From positions 1,054,001 through 1,118,000 of the forward strand of contig WNYE01000001.1 in the NCBI GenBank assembly GCA_021396245.1: DNA of 64,000 bases. The letters are read 5' to 3'. The notes beneath the pieces were generated by a model that did not search any database, had not been told where the DNA came from, and was given only the letters and a program-made list of their open reading frames with translations. This document shows positions 27,734 through 38,121 of this stretch, one piece after another. The first letter of the stretch is position 1, and each line of letters starts with the position of its first letter. This DNA comes from Sporothrix humicola. Its lineage: Eukaryota; Ascomycota; Sordariomycetes; Ophiostomatales; Ophiostomataceae. The position numbers were made by a program, and so were the translations under genes.

Positions 27734-29230
27734 TTACACACGCACGATAACACTCAGAACACCGTGGGCGGGCACACTGACAGCGCTCACGTCGCCCTGT
27801 GCATCGACCGTCACACCGTCGACGCGGTCCATGTCCCGGTCCGAGTCGGTCGCCCACGCTTCAGCGGAAACGGCGCCCTCGACGCGGCTTCTCACAGTCA
27901 CGGGAACAGCGTCGGCACCCTCGTTGATGGCAATCACCGACACGGCGCCGTCGGCATTCTTGAAAGCGATCGTCCGCAGGGGCGAGGCGCCTTTCACCAA
28001 ACAGCCATCCGGGGACGCCACCTTCAGGCCCACTCGCAAAGCACCCGGCCGGGCAGCACGGCTGAACTGCGCAAACGCCCACAGACGCTTGGCCACCGTG
28101 TACGTGTTGGCGGCGTCGTCGACCAAGATCAGCTTCTCGTTGTTGTTGGCGTTGGTGGCCTCGTCCTGTGTGGCGACCCACCAGAGGAACGCGCTCAGAT
28201 TGCCTGTGGTCAGCCCCGTGTGCAGGTTGCGCGCCCACGTCAGGCCGTCGCCCATCATGGCCTTTGTGTCGTTGTAGGCCGACGCGTTGGCGTTGAACCA
28301 GTACGTGGACCAGTTGTTGCCGAGGTCGGCATGCTCGGTCATCCACGACTTTTGGCCGGTGGAGGGCAATGGAGAATCCACCTTGGACGTGTACAGATGC
28401 GTCGTAAAGATGCCCACCTGCTCGGCCGCCTCTTTGTCGGCCAGGATGGCCTCGGACATGTTGCGCTGCGTGGCCCAGCCCGTGGCGTCGCAGCAGGCAA
28501 TGCTGACCTGCTTGTCGAGGTTGTGCGCCTTGAGCACGGGGTGCAAGACTTTAATGAAATCGGCCGCCATGCTGCCGTCCATCTGCATCGACGCATACGT
28601 CGTCACCAGGTCCGGCTCGTTCAGGAACCCGAGATGCGTAATGTTGATCCCGTGCACCCGGTACAGCTCCACGTTTTCCACCAGGTACTCGGCATACGCC
28701 TTGCGCCAGTCGCTGTTGTTGGCACAGGCCGGGGCGCCAGGGCTGCCACAAAGGTAGCCGCCACCCGCGTCATCACTATTATTCTTCATGAACCCCGGCG
28801 CCGACCACGCGTCGGCATAAAACGTCTTGACCCCGTACTTGGCCGCCTGCTGCGCCACCCAGAACTGCCCCGAGTCCTTGCCGTCCCAAATGTACGACGG
28901 CGAACTGTCCGGGCTCGCCGGCGGGTTCGGCTCGATCGTGTTCATCCAGTCGTTGGTGCTGTTGGGGCTGCTGCCGATGCCGTTGCGCAGGATCGAAAAG
29001 CCCGCGCCCGACGTCACATTGAAGAGCAGGTCCACCAGCTCCGACTTCTTGGGCTCCTTGAGGCTGATAATGTTGTTGGCCCGCTGGAACGCCTCGCTGA
29101 AGCCAAACCCGTCAATCGTCTGGTACGTCGTGGCCGTGTCGACCGTCAGCCGGAGACCGTCTGCTGGGGCAGGTGCTGCCGAAGCAACAGCCACCAGGCC
29201 GGCCACAGCAAGAGTCGAAAGCGTGTTCAT
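27734..29230 (-). CDS. Secreted glycoside hydrolase family 30 enzyme
   Basis: A single-exon gene of 498 residues. The signal peptide is clear (residues 1 to about 18-23: hydrophobic core, then A-S-A-A-P-A-P). The GH30 TIM-barrel begins with T-I-D-G-F-G-F-S-E-A-F-Q-R; the acid/base Glu205 lies in F-L-N-E-P-D and the nucleophile Glu299 in W-M-T-E-H-A-D. The C-terminal beta-domain is present. Several N-x-S/T sequons suggest N-glycosylation. Overall features fit the fungal endo-beta-1,6-galactanase subgroup better than glucocerebrosidases, but beta-1,6-glucanase activity cannot be excluded. The expected role is extracellular degradation of plant arabinogalactan side chains or fungal wall glucan. 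Confidence 0.92.
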   Translation of the reverse strand: MNTLSTLAVAGLVAVASAAPAPADGLRLTVDTATTYQTIDGFGFSEAFQRANNIISLKEPKKSELVDLLFNVTSGAGFSILRNGIGSSPNSTNDWMNTIEPNPPASPDSSPSYIWDGKDSGQFWVAQQAAKYGVKTFYADAWSAPGFMKNNSDDAGGGYLCGSPGAPACANNSDWRKAYAEYLVENVELYRVHGINITHLGFLNEPDLVTTYASMQMDGSMAADFIKVLHPVLKAHNLDKQVSIACCDATGWATQRNMSEAILADKEAAEQVGIFTTHLYTSKVDSPLPSTGQKSWMTEHADLGNNWSTYWFNANASAYNDTKAMMGDGLTWARNLHTGLTTGNLSAFLWWVATQDEATNANNNEKLILVDDAANTYTVAKRLWAFAQFSRAARPGALRVGLKVASPDGCLVKGASPLRTIAFKNADGAVSVIAINEGADAVPVTVRSRVEGAVSAEAWATDSDRDMDRVDGVTVDAQGDVSAVSVPAHGVLSVIVRV

Positions 29231-31129
29231 GGTAACGAGTGTGGTGGTGAGGGTGATGAACGAATGAATAAGTGAGTCGACAAGGTCACGATCTTACAAT
29301 GTCACGATGTTGGGAAGTCGACATTTATTTGGGGGGCATTCATCTTTTATTACTCGCCTTGACTGCTATACCCCTTCGCTCACCCAGAAAAAAAAAACAT
29401 CTGAAAAGAGTCTCCTCCGCGATCCCTATTTTAACTCATTGTCTGTTGTTGCCGTCTTCTGTTTCCTTTGTCCGCTATTTTGATTTTCTGGGTGGCTAGT
29501 GTTGTCCCAATCTCAATTTCGACAGTCATGGCTAAATGTTCTGGCAAAGTACAGAATATGCACGGCCAGAGTGGTCGAGTACCATCTGTTGCTACCATTC
29601 GTCGGACGCGACGAAGGAGCCTCGAATCATCCACTGCGCTCCTCCTGACAGGCACATTAATATGTACCTGCAGACGTGCCGTCTTGGCCGCTTTTGCTCC
29701 TCCCCTCAGACCCATCTTAATCTTGTCTGATATCGTCGTCTCTCTCCCTGGCTGGCGGGCGACTCGCTCTGGATTTCTCTCCACTTATCGTCCACTGACC
29801 GACTCAAATGTATTTAGCCTGCGGGAGGTTACGTATGGCTGCCGTTTTGGGGCGTAGACGGATAGAAATAAGAGAAAGAACAGACAGAAACAACAGTCGA
29901 ACACAGTTAAAAGGATCGATAAACAAGAGTGAATAACGTGTTTGTGGAGAAGATTGTCTGTTGGATGGGTGAAGGGAAGAAAGACTTTGTCGATTGCGTT
30001 CGGAGAGTCACTCGAGCTAAGTCGACTTCAGCCACCACGGACTCCGAAGATGCAATAAACGGAGGCAGGATGAAGATGGCAGGGAAAATAAAAGAATATG
30101 AAAATAATAATAGAAAGGAAAGACGTCCTCGAATAAGCGAAATGGCCACGGAATTCTCGCAAACAGGCCGCGAACTCGTCGTTTACAGATCATTTCCAAC
30201 ATCATTTAGAGACCCATCATCTCGTTTCCTGGAGAGGGTGTGATGCACAGACACACTGAAAGATCAGAAAATAGACACGAACCACAAACCACAAACCACA
30301 GACGTGTTTGTCTGGTCCGATGGCCCAGATGCGATTTGTTGTCCAGATATACCGTTGCATTGGCACAGACGTCGCTTGGATCGCCGCCCAGATCGAGCCG
30401 CAATTTACAAGGCCCAGACACGACACAGCACAACACCACACGGAAATGCAAATATCGGATAAAGGATAAGGCGTTGTCGCCAGCAATATTCTTGTAAACT
30501 TTTATGGAATTTTAACTCAGGACAAAATAGACATATTCTCTACATGAGGCTGGTAGCAAATGTGTGGTTGTAAGTGACCGTCTCATGTGACTTGACACGT
30601 ACAACTTTTGGTGGAATATTGTTGTTGGAAAATCACCCGGCTTGTTTTGATATTCACCCTGAATGTCGTTTCTGTTGTTTTTGACAATATTGTGTACCTG
30701 CTTATGTCATGTTAGGCCACCACAAATCAAAAGTACTTGAAGAAGCACTCGAAGACGGCACCACGAGCATATTTTATATCTTACGGGCAACCCTCCGCAC
30801 GCCGGCCTATCACTGCCCACATCGGCGATTGTCGGCCTTTCAATCGGCAATCCAACACACAGTGGCCATATCGTATGATCCGGAGAGCGATCCTCTCATT
30901 GGGTCGGAATGGGCAACTTTGGCCGACGGCGGACAATCTGACGGCATCATCCAACGGTGCTGTCGTCTGACGTGATCCGTCTCCGTTTCAGATGGACACG
31001 TACGACATAAAATAGAATATGCAGAAATGGTCACACAATGACTACGTGGAGAGAACAATATTATGGATTTCATAGCCAGCGACGTATGACCCTCAATCGA
31101 CAAACAACTTGATTTTCATCACTGTCAAC
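29231..31129. other. Intergenic, about 1.9 kb
   Basis: Divergent promoters of the GH30 gene (left) and the solute-binding-fold gene (right). Longer frames (up to about 130 codons near 29468-29857) have random-looking composition. No RNA gene, long repeat or transposon was recognised. Confidence 0.5.
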
Positions 31130-32047
31130 ATGACGAACACCAGCCTTGTCCCGCACGGCGAGGTCCGGGAGACTCCGTCAGCGACATACGGCATAGGGAA
31201 GACACTCTTGCGCATCGGAAACGGTGGTGCTGGGGCGACCGGCTTACTCAAAGCCTTGGCCGACGATTTCCTCGCCGACTATCCGGATGCTTCCATTGAC
31301 TGGGTATGCAACCATTCAAGGAATACACATGTCGCCCTGCATCGTGGTTATGTTGATATCGCTCTGACGTACGAGCGGGGGCCTGAGCGCATCGCAAAAC
31401 ATGAAGGATGGTCAACACCCGCCGTCTGTGTCTTTCACGACCATTTCGTCCTAGCCGGACCATCCTCAGATCCAGCCGATGTCCGATCGGCGCCGACCAT
31501 CTACGATGCCCTCCGAAACATCTACTACTGCAAAGCCCTCTTTCATTCCCGCCAGGATGGATCGGCAACGATGGTTAAAGAAAACACTCTATGGAACGAT
31601 GCAGGCCTCAAACCGCCCGTCACTGATCTTGCATCGAATGTCTGGTATAGGACGAGCGTATCGACGCCCGAACAGGCATTAATCAACGCTGCCGCGGCCG
31701 GTGCTTACCTGCTGACCGACCGATCGACACTCTTGCGGCAGGTTTGGATGCAGTCTACTCCGGACAGGAGTGTTACCGTATTTTTCGAACCAACCTCTGC
31801 TGACGATGTTCTCATGAACAGCTGTTTTGCATCAACTGCCGTGATACCGCACCCACTTTATGCTGGCGGCACACAGGCATTTCTCGACTACCTCACGTCT
31901 CCACGAGGACAAGACATTATCAAAAACTATGGCGTCAAAGAAACTGGTTTTCCGCTGTTTGCACCCATTAAAGCCAGCTTTGCAACAACATTTTTGGAAC
32001 GTGGTCGACCTCTCAATGGACGCTGGGTGTTTCCAAACAGGCTGTGA
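31130..32047 (+). CDS. Intracellular periplasmic-binding-fold protein, TupA-like
   Basis: A single-exon gene of 305 residues. The protein resembles bacterial ABC-transporter binding proteins for tungstate/molybdate and related PBP-like proteins. It has L-R-I-G-N-G-G-A-G-A-T-G-L-L-K-A-L-A-D-D-F near the N-terminus (the usual anion-binding G-A-T-G-L loop), V-D-I-A-L-T-Y-E-R-G, D-H-F-V-L-A-G-P, F-H-S-R-Q-D-G-S-A-T, A-Y-L-L-T-D-R-S-T and Y-L-T-S-P-R-G-Q-D-I-I. Bacterial versions carry a signal peptide; here the start (ATG at 31130, CAAC context) is followed by a polar N-terminus and no signal is visible, so it is probably cytosolic. No ABC permease or ATPase gene is nearby. A role in oxyanion binding or molybdenum homeostasis is possible but unproven. 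Confidence 0.82.
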   Translation: MTNTSLVPHGEVRETPSATYGIGKTLLRIGNGGAGATGLLKALADDFLADYPDASIDWVCNHSRNTHVALHRGYVDIALTYERGPERIAKHEGWSTPAVCVFHDHFVLAGPSSDPADVRSAPTIYDALRNIYYCKALFHSRQDGSATMVKENTLWNDAGLKPPVTDLASNVWYRTSVSTPEQALINAAAAGAYLLTDRSTLLRQVWMQSTPDRSVTVFFEPTSADDVLMNSCFASTAVIPHPLYAGGTQAFLDYLTSPRGQDIIKNYGVKETGFPLFAPIKASFATTFLERGRPLNGRWVFPNRL

Positions 32048-32330
32048 GAGAGGTGGATATAGAGTCTCGGTGTCGATACACTTTGATTTGGATTTATGTA
32101 ATGCATCAGCTATCTCTCACATTTTCATGGACATTTTTAAATTATATTCTAATTCACTCTCCTTCTTCGCCAATATCGTGCCTTCCTTCTTTGTTGACTT
32201 TTGGTATCACCATCTTGTCCTTGGCGCCCGTTAAAGTGGGTCCAAAAATATTCACTTCACAATATCCCTCATCAACACTCTCACTTGTACTTCATTCATC
32301 TTCGCCTTCGTCACCACATACCCCCGCACA

Positions 32331-33323
32331 ATGTCTTCTAGTCCTGCCGTTGTGCAGCACATCCAGTCGGCCCTGGCCGGCGCCTCGTCGGACCGCACAG
32401 CCCTCGCCACGTCGGTGCTGCCCGCCCTTCTCGACAGTATCGCTTCTGTCGCTTCCGCTCTCCGCGCTGCCCACCATGTCGCCCTCGCCGGTGGAACAAA
32501 CGCCTTTGGCGATGACCAGCTGAATGTGGATGTCACGGCCGAGAACCTGATCAGAGAGGCTCTTGCACGCTGTCCCACGGTCGCCACCGCCAGCTCAGAA
32601 GAGGATCCCGTCGAGAAGCCCGTCTCGTCCGTCTCTCCTTCATCGGCCGAAGTCTATACTATCGCGTTCGACCCTCTCGATGGCAGCTCCATTATCGCGC
32701 CCAACTGGACCGTCGGCACCATCGCCGGTGTCTGGGACGGCCCCTCTGCCCTTGGATCGAGTCCGGCCACCGCCCAAATCGCCTCTGTTCTCGGCGTCTA
32801 TGGACCACGCACAACTGCTCTGGTGGCCTTGCGCGTCCCTGGCACACAGCCCGTCTGCATTGACCTAGGCTACACCGATGCCACGGGTCTCTGGGACATT
32901 GTCCACCCCCAGGTCACCCTCACAGCCCCCGAGAACGTCCGCACAAAATACTTTGCCCCGGCCAATGCCCGCGCCGCCGCCGAAGACGCTCGCTATCGCG
33001 ACCTCATCACGCACTACATCACCAGCAAATACACGCTGCGGTACTCGGGCGGCCTTGTCCCCGACCTGGTGCACGTCCTCACAAAGGGCCACGGCATTTA
33101 TCTTTCGCCCGTCACGGTCACAAGCAAGGCCAAGCTGCGCAGGCTCTACGAACTGTGTCCTGTTGCCCTGCTTCTCGAGTGTGTCGGCGGCCAGGCCGTC
33201 GATGCTGCAACGGGCCGGCCTGTTCTGGAAACGCCGTTGGCCGACACTGACGAACGGGGCGGACTTATCTGCGGAACGTCGGATGAGGTCACAAAAGCAA
33301 TCGAGTGGTTAAAGAAGGAGTAG
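32331..33323 (+). CDS. Sugar bisphosphatase, SBPase/FBPase family
   Basis: A single-exon gene of 330 residues in the Mg2+-dependent, Li+-sensitive phosphatase superfamily. The metal site is visible as S-S-E-E-D-P (Glu91/92) and F-D-P-L-D-G-S-S (Asp114, Asp117). The segment after it, I-I-A-P-N-W-T-V-G-T-I-A-G-V-W, is closer to sedoheptulose-1,7-bisphosphatases than to the gluconeogenic FBPase (which has S-N-I-D at this place). The R-Y-S-G-G-L-V-P-D motif near residue 240 and a G-H-G-I-Y segment also match the SBPase group. The start ATG at 32331 has a CACA context and a short C/T-rich leader. Fungi do not run the Calvin cycle, so the role is probably in a non-oxidative pentose-phosphate or riboneogenesis-like step; the true substrate needs assay. 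Confidence 0.87.
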   Translation: MSSSPAVVQHIQSALAGASSDRTALATSVLPALLDSIASVASALRAAHHVALAGGTNAFGDDQLNVDVTAENLIREALARCPTVATASSEEDPVEKPVSSVSPSSAEVYTIAFDPLDGSSIIAPNWTVGTIAGVWDGPSALGSSPATAQIASVLGVYGPRTTALVALRVPGTQPVCIDLGYTDATGLWDIVHPQVTLTAPENVRTKYFAPANARAAAEDARYRDLITHYITSKYTLRYSGGLVPDLVHVLTKGHGIYLSPVTVTSKAKLRRLYELCPVALLLECVGGQAVDAATGRPVLETPLADTDERGGLICGTSDEVTKAIEWLKKE

Positions 33324-34541
33324 CAGGTAAACTGAACTATACCTCGCAGCGGAAATGAATTTGACACGATAGAATGACAACAGCATCTAAAATAATCAAC
33401 ACACATATCCATATATATTTTTTGTCAAATATATTTCGGGAGTCTTGAATTTATCATAACTCACAATATATTCAGCCTCGTGAACATATAGGAGTGCCAC
33501 AGTAATATCTCACTACCATCTCTCCATTAAACAGTAGACGACCATAACTGTCAACCACTGATTCTGCATTTTTAATAAATAGTAAAGTCAGTCTTTTACT
33601 ACCATGTCAACAAATCACCAATGTTTACACAATCTCGACAATATAGGAGACCGCCTCGTGGGGAGAGACACCGAGCGATGCCGATCACGTGCGCCCGCTT
33701 TCGTCCCATCAGTCTCGGTGTCCCAGTGACGCAAGTGTTACTCGATCGGACCAATCAGAGGCCGCCTAGCTCATCCGCTCTCCAACCCAACCGCGACACG
33801 GGAAGGAACATCTATTCTCAGGTTGCTCTTTCCCCAACAGCTCACAGCGCTCTTTCCGTTGTCTGACGGATATCGTGTCTACTCAATTTGTCGGCATTGT
33901 TTCCATTTCCAACTTCCTCACTTCTTCATCATCACCACCTTATATCGCATCAATATCATCATCTGCCGAGTGTACTGTCCGTTTTCATCATTAGCGTCTG
34001 GTCCCCCACAACCTAGACACCTGAACAGCGCTGTCCCCACACTCCAGTGCGCTGAGGTAACGAATTATTGGCGCATTTCATCCCAAGAATTCCTGCACGT
34101 TTTCGCACTCTTTAGTCTTTTTGCATGGCCCAACCCCGAAGCCTCGGCCTTCAGTCCGACGCCACCCTCTCTTACAAGACGGGTCAAGTCGCAACTTTGC
34201 GAATACTGCACTCTTCTTCCTAGTACACCAATCTCGCGATGCCGCTCCGGCTCCGTGCCGCTCACCCTCACCGAATCTGACAACTTACAACTCTACCAAA
34301 GTCTGTCCACTTCACGCTCCGAACTACGGCCATTCCGCCAGAATCACAAGCTAAAATCGGAAGCAGGGCAGGGGCCTGCAACTCGCTTCGCACTTCTCCA
34401 ACTCTACTTGCCCCTCTATCCGAGACCTCCACCGCTACATCGGAGCGACGGAAGGCGCGACTCAAAACAAAGACGCGACGTCTCCTGTCGTGTTCCTCTC
34501 TTCATCTCGTCAACAGCGACTTTTACTTCCACATCGTCGCG
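33324..34541. other. Intergenic and probable leader of RING gene
   Basis: 1.2 kb. The first 300 bp are AT-rich (3' region of the bisphosphatase gene); from about 33830 to 34541 the sequence is C/T-rich in the sense of the RING gene and probably includes its promoter and 5' leader. A frame covering 33823-34638 has leader-type composition and is rejected as protein. Confidence 0.5.
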
Positions 34542-36968
34542 ATGCCCCCGCCTAATACGCCCGAAGAGTTCTTTGCGGACGAGTACCGCACCGCCGTCCA
34601 CAATGCCGGTCGCAACCGCTCGCAACGCTTTCCTCTGACGAACCTGCCGCCGCACGACGAAGACTCGGCGGAAAGCGACGTCGACGGCGTCGTTCTCGAC
34701 CTCGACATCCACGACATACATTCCCACCCAAACACCAGCCAGAGCGAGAGCCGGCGAAACAGCATAGAGCGCCGCATGAGCCACGGCCACCGCGACAGCA
34801 CCACCAACTCGGGCATCCACACACGCAGCGACAGCCGCGACGGCTCAATACCGGACGCACGTCCACTCACTGACTTGGTGTCATCATCACCGCCGAACCC
34901 CGCTTTCAACCTTGTCGAGCGGTACGGCCTGCTGGGGCCGTCGGTTGCACCGCCTTCATCCGGAACGGGCACCGTCAGTCCACAACAGAATCAAGACCAG
35001 AACCAAAACGAGGCCGAAACCCAAGCCGACGACCAGAACCAAGAGCAACGCCAAAACCAGAACGCCATCCCAAGCGTGCGCAGTCCGCCGCCTAACGATA
35101 ATAACGACCGATGGAGCACACAGGCACACGATAATTACAGGACCCCACACAGTCCCTGGACTCGGCAGGACGGCGAAGCCTTGCGGCAGCGGCTTGCGGA
35201 GGATCAAGCCGAAGTAGATCGAGAGTATGCCGACATGCGCAGAGAGCGAAGAGAGATGATGGCTCACCTGCAGGAACAGGCCGGCCTCCCACCAAGACGC
35301 TCCCATCGTCGCTCACACCGACACTCACGCACACAACCAAAGCCCGCCTCGAAGACACCCGAGCTCGACTGGCACGCCCTTGAATACATTGGCCCCTACG
35401 ATGAGAACCTCGACTGCCCCATCTGCCGCGCGCCCCTCGTCAAGCCCCTGATAACAACCTGCATGCACATCTTTTGCGCAAAGTGCTTGTATCAAGCGCT
35501 CAGGCACAGCTCCCGCTGTCCCATTGACCGAAACACCCTGGTGCCGTTTACATATAAACTAGGAGAAGGAGACTCGGAAGATTCACCGCCTGGGCCCGTG
35601 ACCGCCAAGCCCGCGCCCAACATCATCTCGAACCAACTCGACAACCTGCAGGTCCGCTGCCCCAACCGCCGCTGCGACCACACCTCGGCCCGCGCCTCCA
35701 TCAAGGAGCACTACGAGACCGAGTGCGCCTACACAAAGATTGCCTGCCCGGACCCGTCCTGCGACAAGCTGGTCACGCGCCGCGACTCGGAAGAGGGCAG
35801 CTGCCTCCACAAGGCCGTCGACTGCGTCTACTGCGGTAAGCCTGTGGAACTGGCCGCCCTCGACGACCACTACGACACCGACTGCAACCAAAAGGAGCTC
35901 ATGTGCGAGCACTGCCTGGCTGCCGTCCCGCGCCACCGCCACGGCACCCACGTCACGGACTGTGCCGAGCGCCGCATCGAGTGCAAGTTCCGCACGTCGG
36001 GTTGTGCCTTTACCAGTAAGAAGAAGGACTTTGGCGACCACGAGCGGACTTGCCTCTACGGCATGATCATGCGCATGAACCGCGCCCATCGCGCCGACAT
36101 GGACAGCATGGAGACGGTGCTCCAGGACTCACAGGACCGCGTGCGCAAGCTCGAGGCCGAGATGGCGGCACGGCCAGCCCCCGCACAGGCTGTCGCACAG
36201 GCTGCTCCTGCTCCTCCCAACACACAAACTGCAGCAGCGACAGTTGCTGCTGCGACTGCTCAACAGCCAAACTTTTACGAGTTTCCCTCTCAACATCCCA
36301 ACCTGCAGGGCCAAGTCTATACACAGACACAACCGACACTCGATCCGCACCACGACCTGAGCAGATACTACGACGCCGTGGCTGCCGGCGATGCCTCTCT
36401 GGCGCAGGCCAATGCCAATGCAAGCGCCAACGGCAGCGCGACACGCCCAGGCACACCTCCAGCCGGTGGTGCCCTCGTTCAAGCACAAGCACAAGCCCCG
36501 GGTCTCGGCCCCGACGACAACAACAGCGACGACCGCATGAACCGCATCGTCGCCTACATTGACATCTTTGACGCCAAGGTCGAAAACCTGGAGCGGTACC
36601 TCGGCGAGGTCGACGCCCGCCAGGCACAGATGTTCATGAACGAGCTGGGGCCCCTCAAGGAGCAGATCCTTGAAATACGCAACACAATGGGCCACATTAG
36701 CATGTACGTCCGCTGGCTCATGGAGTCCTTCCGCCAGACCACGAAACGTTCGGTTGGCCTGCGGGGTGAAGAGGGTGGTCCTTCAGGCCCGTCGGGGCCG
36801 TCGGGGCCATCACCCAGTGCAGCCGGCGCCTCCAGCGCTTCAGCAGCCGGCCCGTCTACGGCCACGCCTCGTCCACCCGTTAGAGCCCCAGCTGGAAATC
36901 CTGGAGGCATGGGCATGTCCCTGCCCACCCGACGCATGAGCGACCGCGAAAACCCGCCGCGGCTTTAG
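34542..36968 (+). CDS. RING-finger and TRAF-type zinc-finger protein (808 aa)
   Basis: A probable E3 ubiquitin ligase encoded in one exon. The N-terminal 270 residues are low in complexity (Ser, Asn, Gln, His rich, with N-Q repeats around 145-175). A C3HC4 RING lies at about 291-331 (C-P-I-C, C-M-H-I-F-C-A-K-C, C-P-I-D). It is followed by TRAF-type zinc fingers at about 370-510 with regularly spaced Cys/His (C-P-N-R-R-C-D-H, C-P-D-P-S-C-D-K, C-E-H-C, C-K-F-R-T-S-G-C). A predicted coiled-coil helix comes next (about 515-545), then an Ala/Gln-rich linker, another helical region (about 670-730) and a Pro/Ser/Gly tail. The layout RING-TRAF zinc finger-coiled coil resembles animal TRAFs without the MATH domain. 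The substrate and pathway are unknown. Confidence 0.9.
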   Translation: MPPPNTPEEFFADEYRTAVHNAGRNRSQRFPLTNLPPHDEDSAESDVDGVVLDLDIHDIHSHPNTSQSESRRNSIERRMSHGHRDSTTNSGIHTRSDSRDGSIPDARPLTDLVSSSPPNPAFNLVERYGLLGPSVAPPSSGTGTVSPQQNQDQNQNEAETQADDQNQEQRQNQNAIPSVRSPPPNDNNDRWSTQAHDNYRTPHSPWTRQDGEALRQRLAEDQAEVDREYADMRRERREMMAHLQEQAGLPPRRSHRRSHRHSRTQPKPASKTPELDWHALEYIGPYDENLDCPICRAPLVKPLITTCMHIFCAKCLYQALRHSSRCPIDRNTLVPFTYKLGEGDSEDSPPGPVTAKPAPNIISNQLDNLQVRCPNRRCDHTSARASIKEHYETECAYTKIACPDPSCDKLVTRRDSEEGSCLHKAVDCVYCGKPVELAALDDHYDTDCNQKELMCEHCLAAVPRHRHGTHVTDCAERRIECKFRTSGCAFTSKKKDFGDHERTCLYGMIMRMNRAHRADMDSMETVLQDSQDRVRKLEAEMAARPAPAQAVAQAAPAPPNTQTAAATVAAATAQQPNFYEFPSQHPNLQGQVYTQTQPTLDPHHDLSRYYDAVAAGDASLAQANANASANGSATRPGTPPAGGALVQAQAQAPGLGPDDNNSDDRMNRIVAYIDIFDAKVENLERYLGEVDARQAQMFMNELGPLKEQILEIRNTMGHISMYVRWLMESFRQTTKRSVGLRGEEGGPSGPSGPSGPSPSAAGASSASAAGPSTATPRPPVRAPAGNPGGMGMSLPTRRMSDRENPPRL

Positions 36969-38121
36969 AGACACCCTGGCCGAGCGGTCTGGGATCAGGC
37001 TCACTTTTAACTTTACTTTTTACTCCACTTTGAACTTTTCCATCTTGATATGAACTCGTTTGCATTCATCATTCATCATCATTGTTATGCGGGCGCAAAA
37101 TGCCGGAATCATGGGTTTACATACATAGGATTCATTTATATGGTTAGAGCAATGGCCTCAAACAAACCAAAATCATTATCAAACCAAACAATTATTTCTA
37201 TAATTTTCATCACACCGTGAATATGAATTAAGAGCGAAATTGAATGTGAGGATTGACCTGTCTTGTTGACTTGTCTTGTTGGTGGTTCCTAGCAATGACG
37301 AACGGCAACTCTGATTGGTGCATTACTAATATGGCAGGGCGTCCGCCTTCTGTGAGCTTCTGTAAAGCTCCATTTCCATGTCCGTTGCGGCGGGGCGAAC
37401 TTCAATTCCATGGCAATTGGCTCTTCAGCTCTTAGGCTGCCTTTGGCCGCCACACCGCCTTCAAGTTTAAGACAACAACAGGGACCCTTTCCCCGAAACA
37501 GCGTATTGCCGGCCTAAAATGTGATAACGCCTCAGAGCGCCCAGCAGCAAACACCGCTAAAAGTGTGCCTGCTACAGCCTGCCAGGCACCACCAACAGGG
37601 AAAGTGCGGGGCACACCAGCCCGTTCAGCTTGGCTGCCCTGGCTGGCAACAAGGCAAAGGTCCTACACTTTTCGAGAAGCATCGCGACTAGGGAAGCAAC
37701 AACCGGTCCGAGAGATTCGTGCCTTCCCCTTCACTAGTCAACAATCTTTCCTCTCCTAGAAAGGAAGGCCCCACTATCACCACTCTACTTCTTTCTCCTA
37801 TTCGTGTTTGCATCTTGAAGAACATTCAACTTTACGTCTTCTCTTCCAACACCTCTCACATAACCTCTTCGACAGCATCCCGACATACCCACGCGAGCCG
37901 CTTTTTAGACACACCGGCCCCCAACCAGCTGTCGATCCATCCTGCCGCAAACCACGAACCGCGGCCGATTGACAAACTTTCTCCTCCTTTTGCTTTCCCA
38001 AGAGCGGAACATTCATCTTCGACATCGTTACTGTCAACGCAGCTCTGACCTTGGAGCATCCCCAACTGCACCTTCTTTCCGAGCTCTTCCCGCATCTCCA
38101 TTGTCCTCTACCACAGCCGCC
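36969..38121. other. Intergenic between RING gene and UFD2
   Basis: 1.15 kb. The left half is AT-rich; the right part (37730-38121) is C/T-rich and probably the UFD2 promoter and leader. No additional gene or RNA is recognised. Confidence 0.5.

Noticed and set aside
27764..29275. A 503-codon frame antisense to the GH30 gene
   Set aside because: Same GC3 shadow effect; Arg/His/Val-rich composition without domain features, while the sense frame has a signal peptide and both catalytic Glu.
33823..34638. A 271-codon frame overlapping the start of the RING gene
   Set aside because: It lies in the C/T-rich leader and continues out of frame into the real gene; composition is leader-like.
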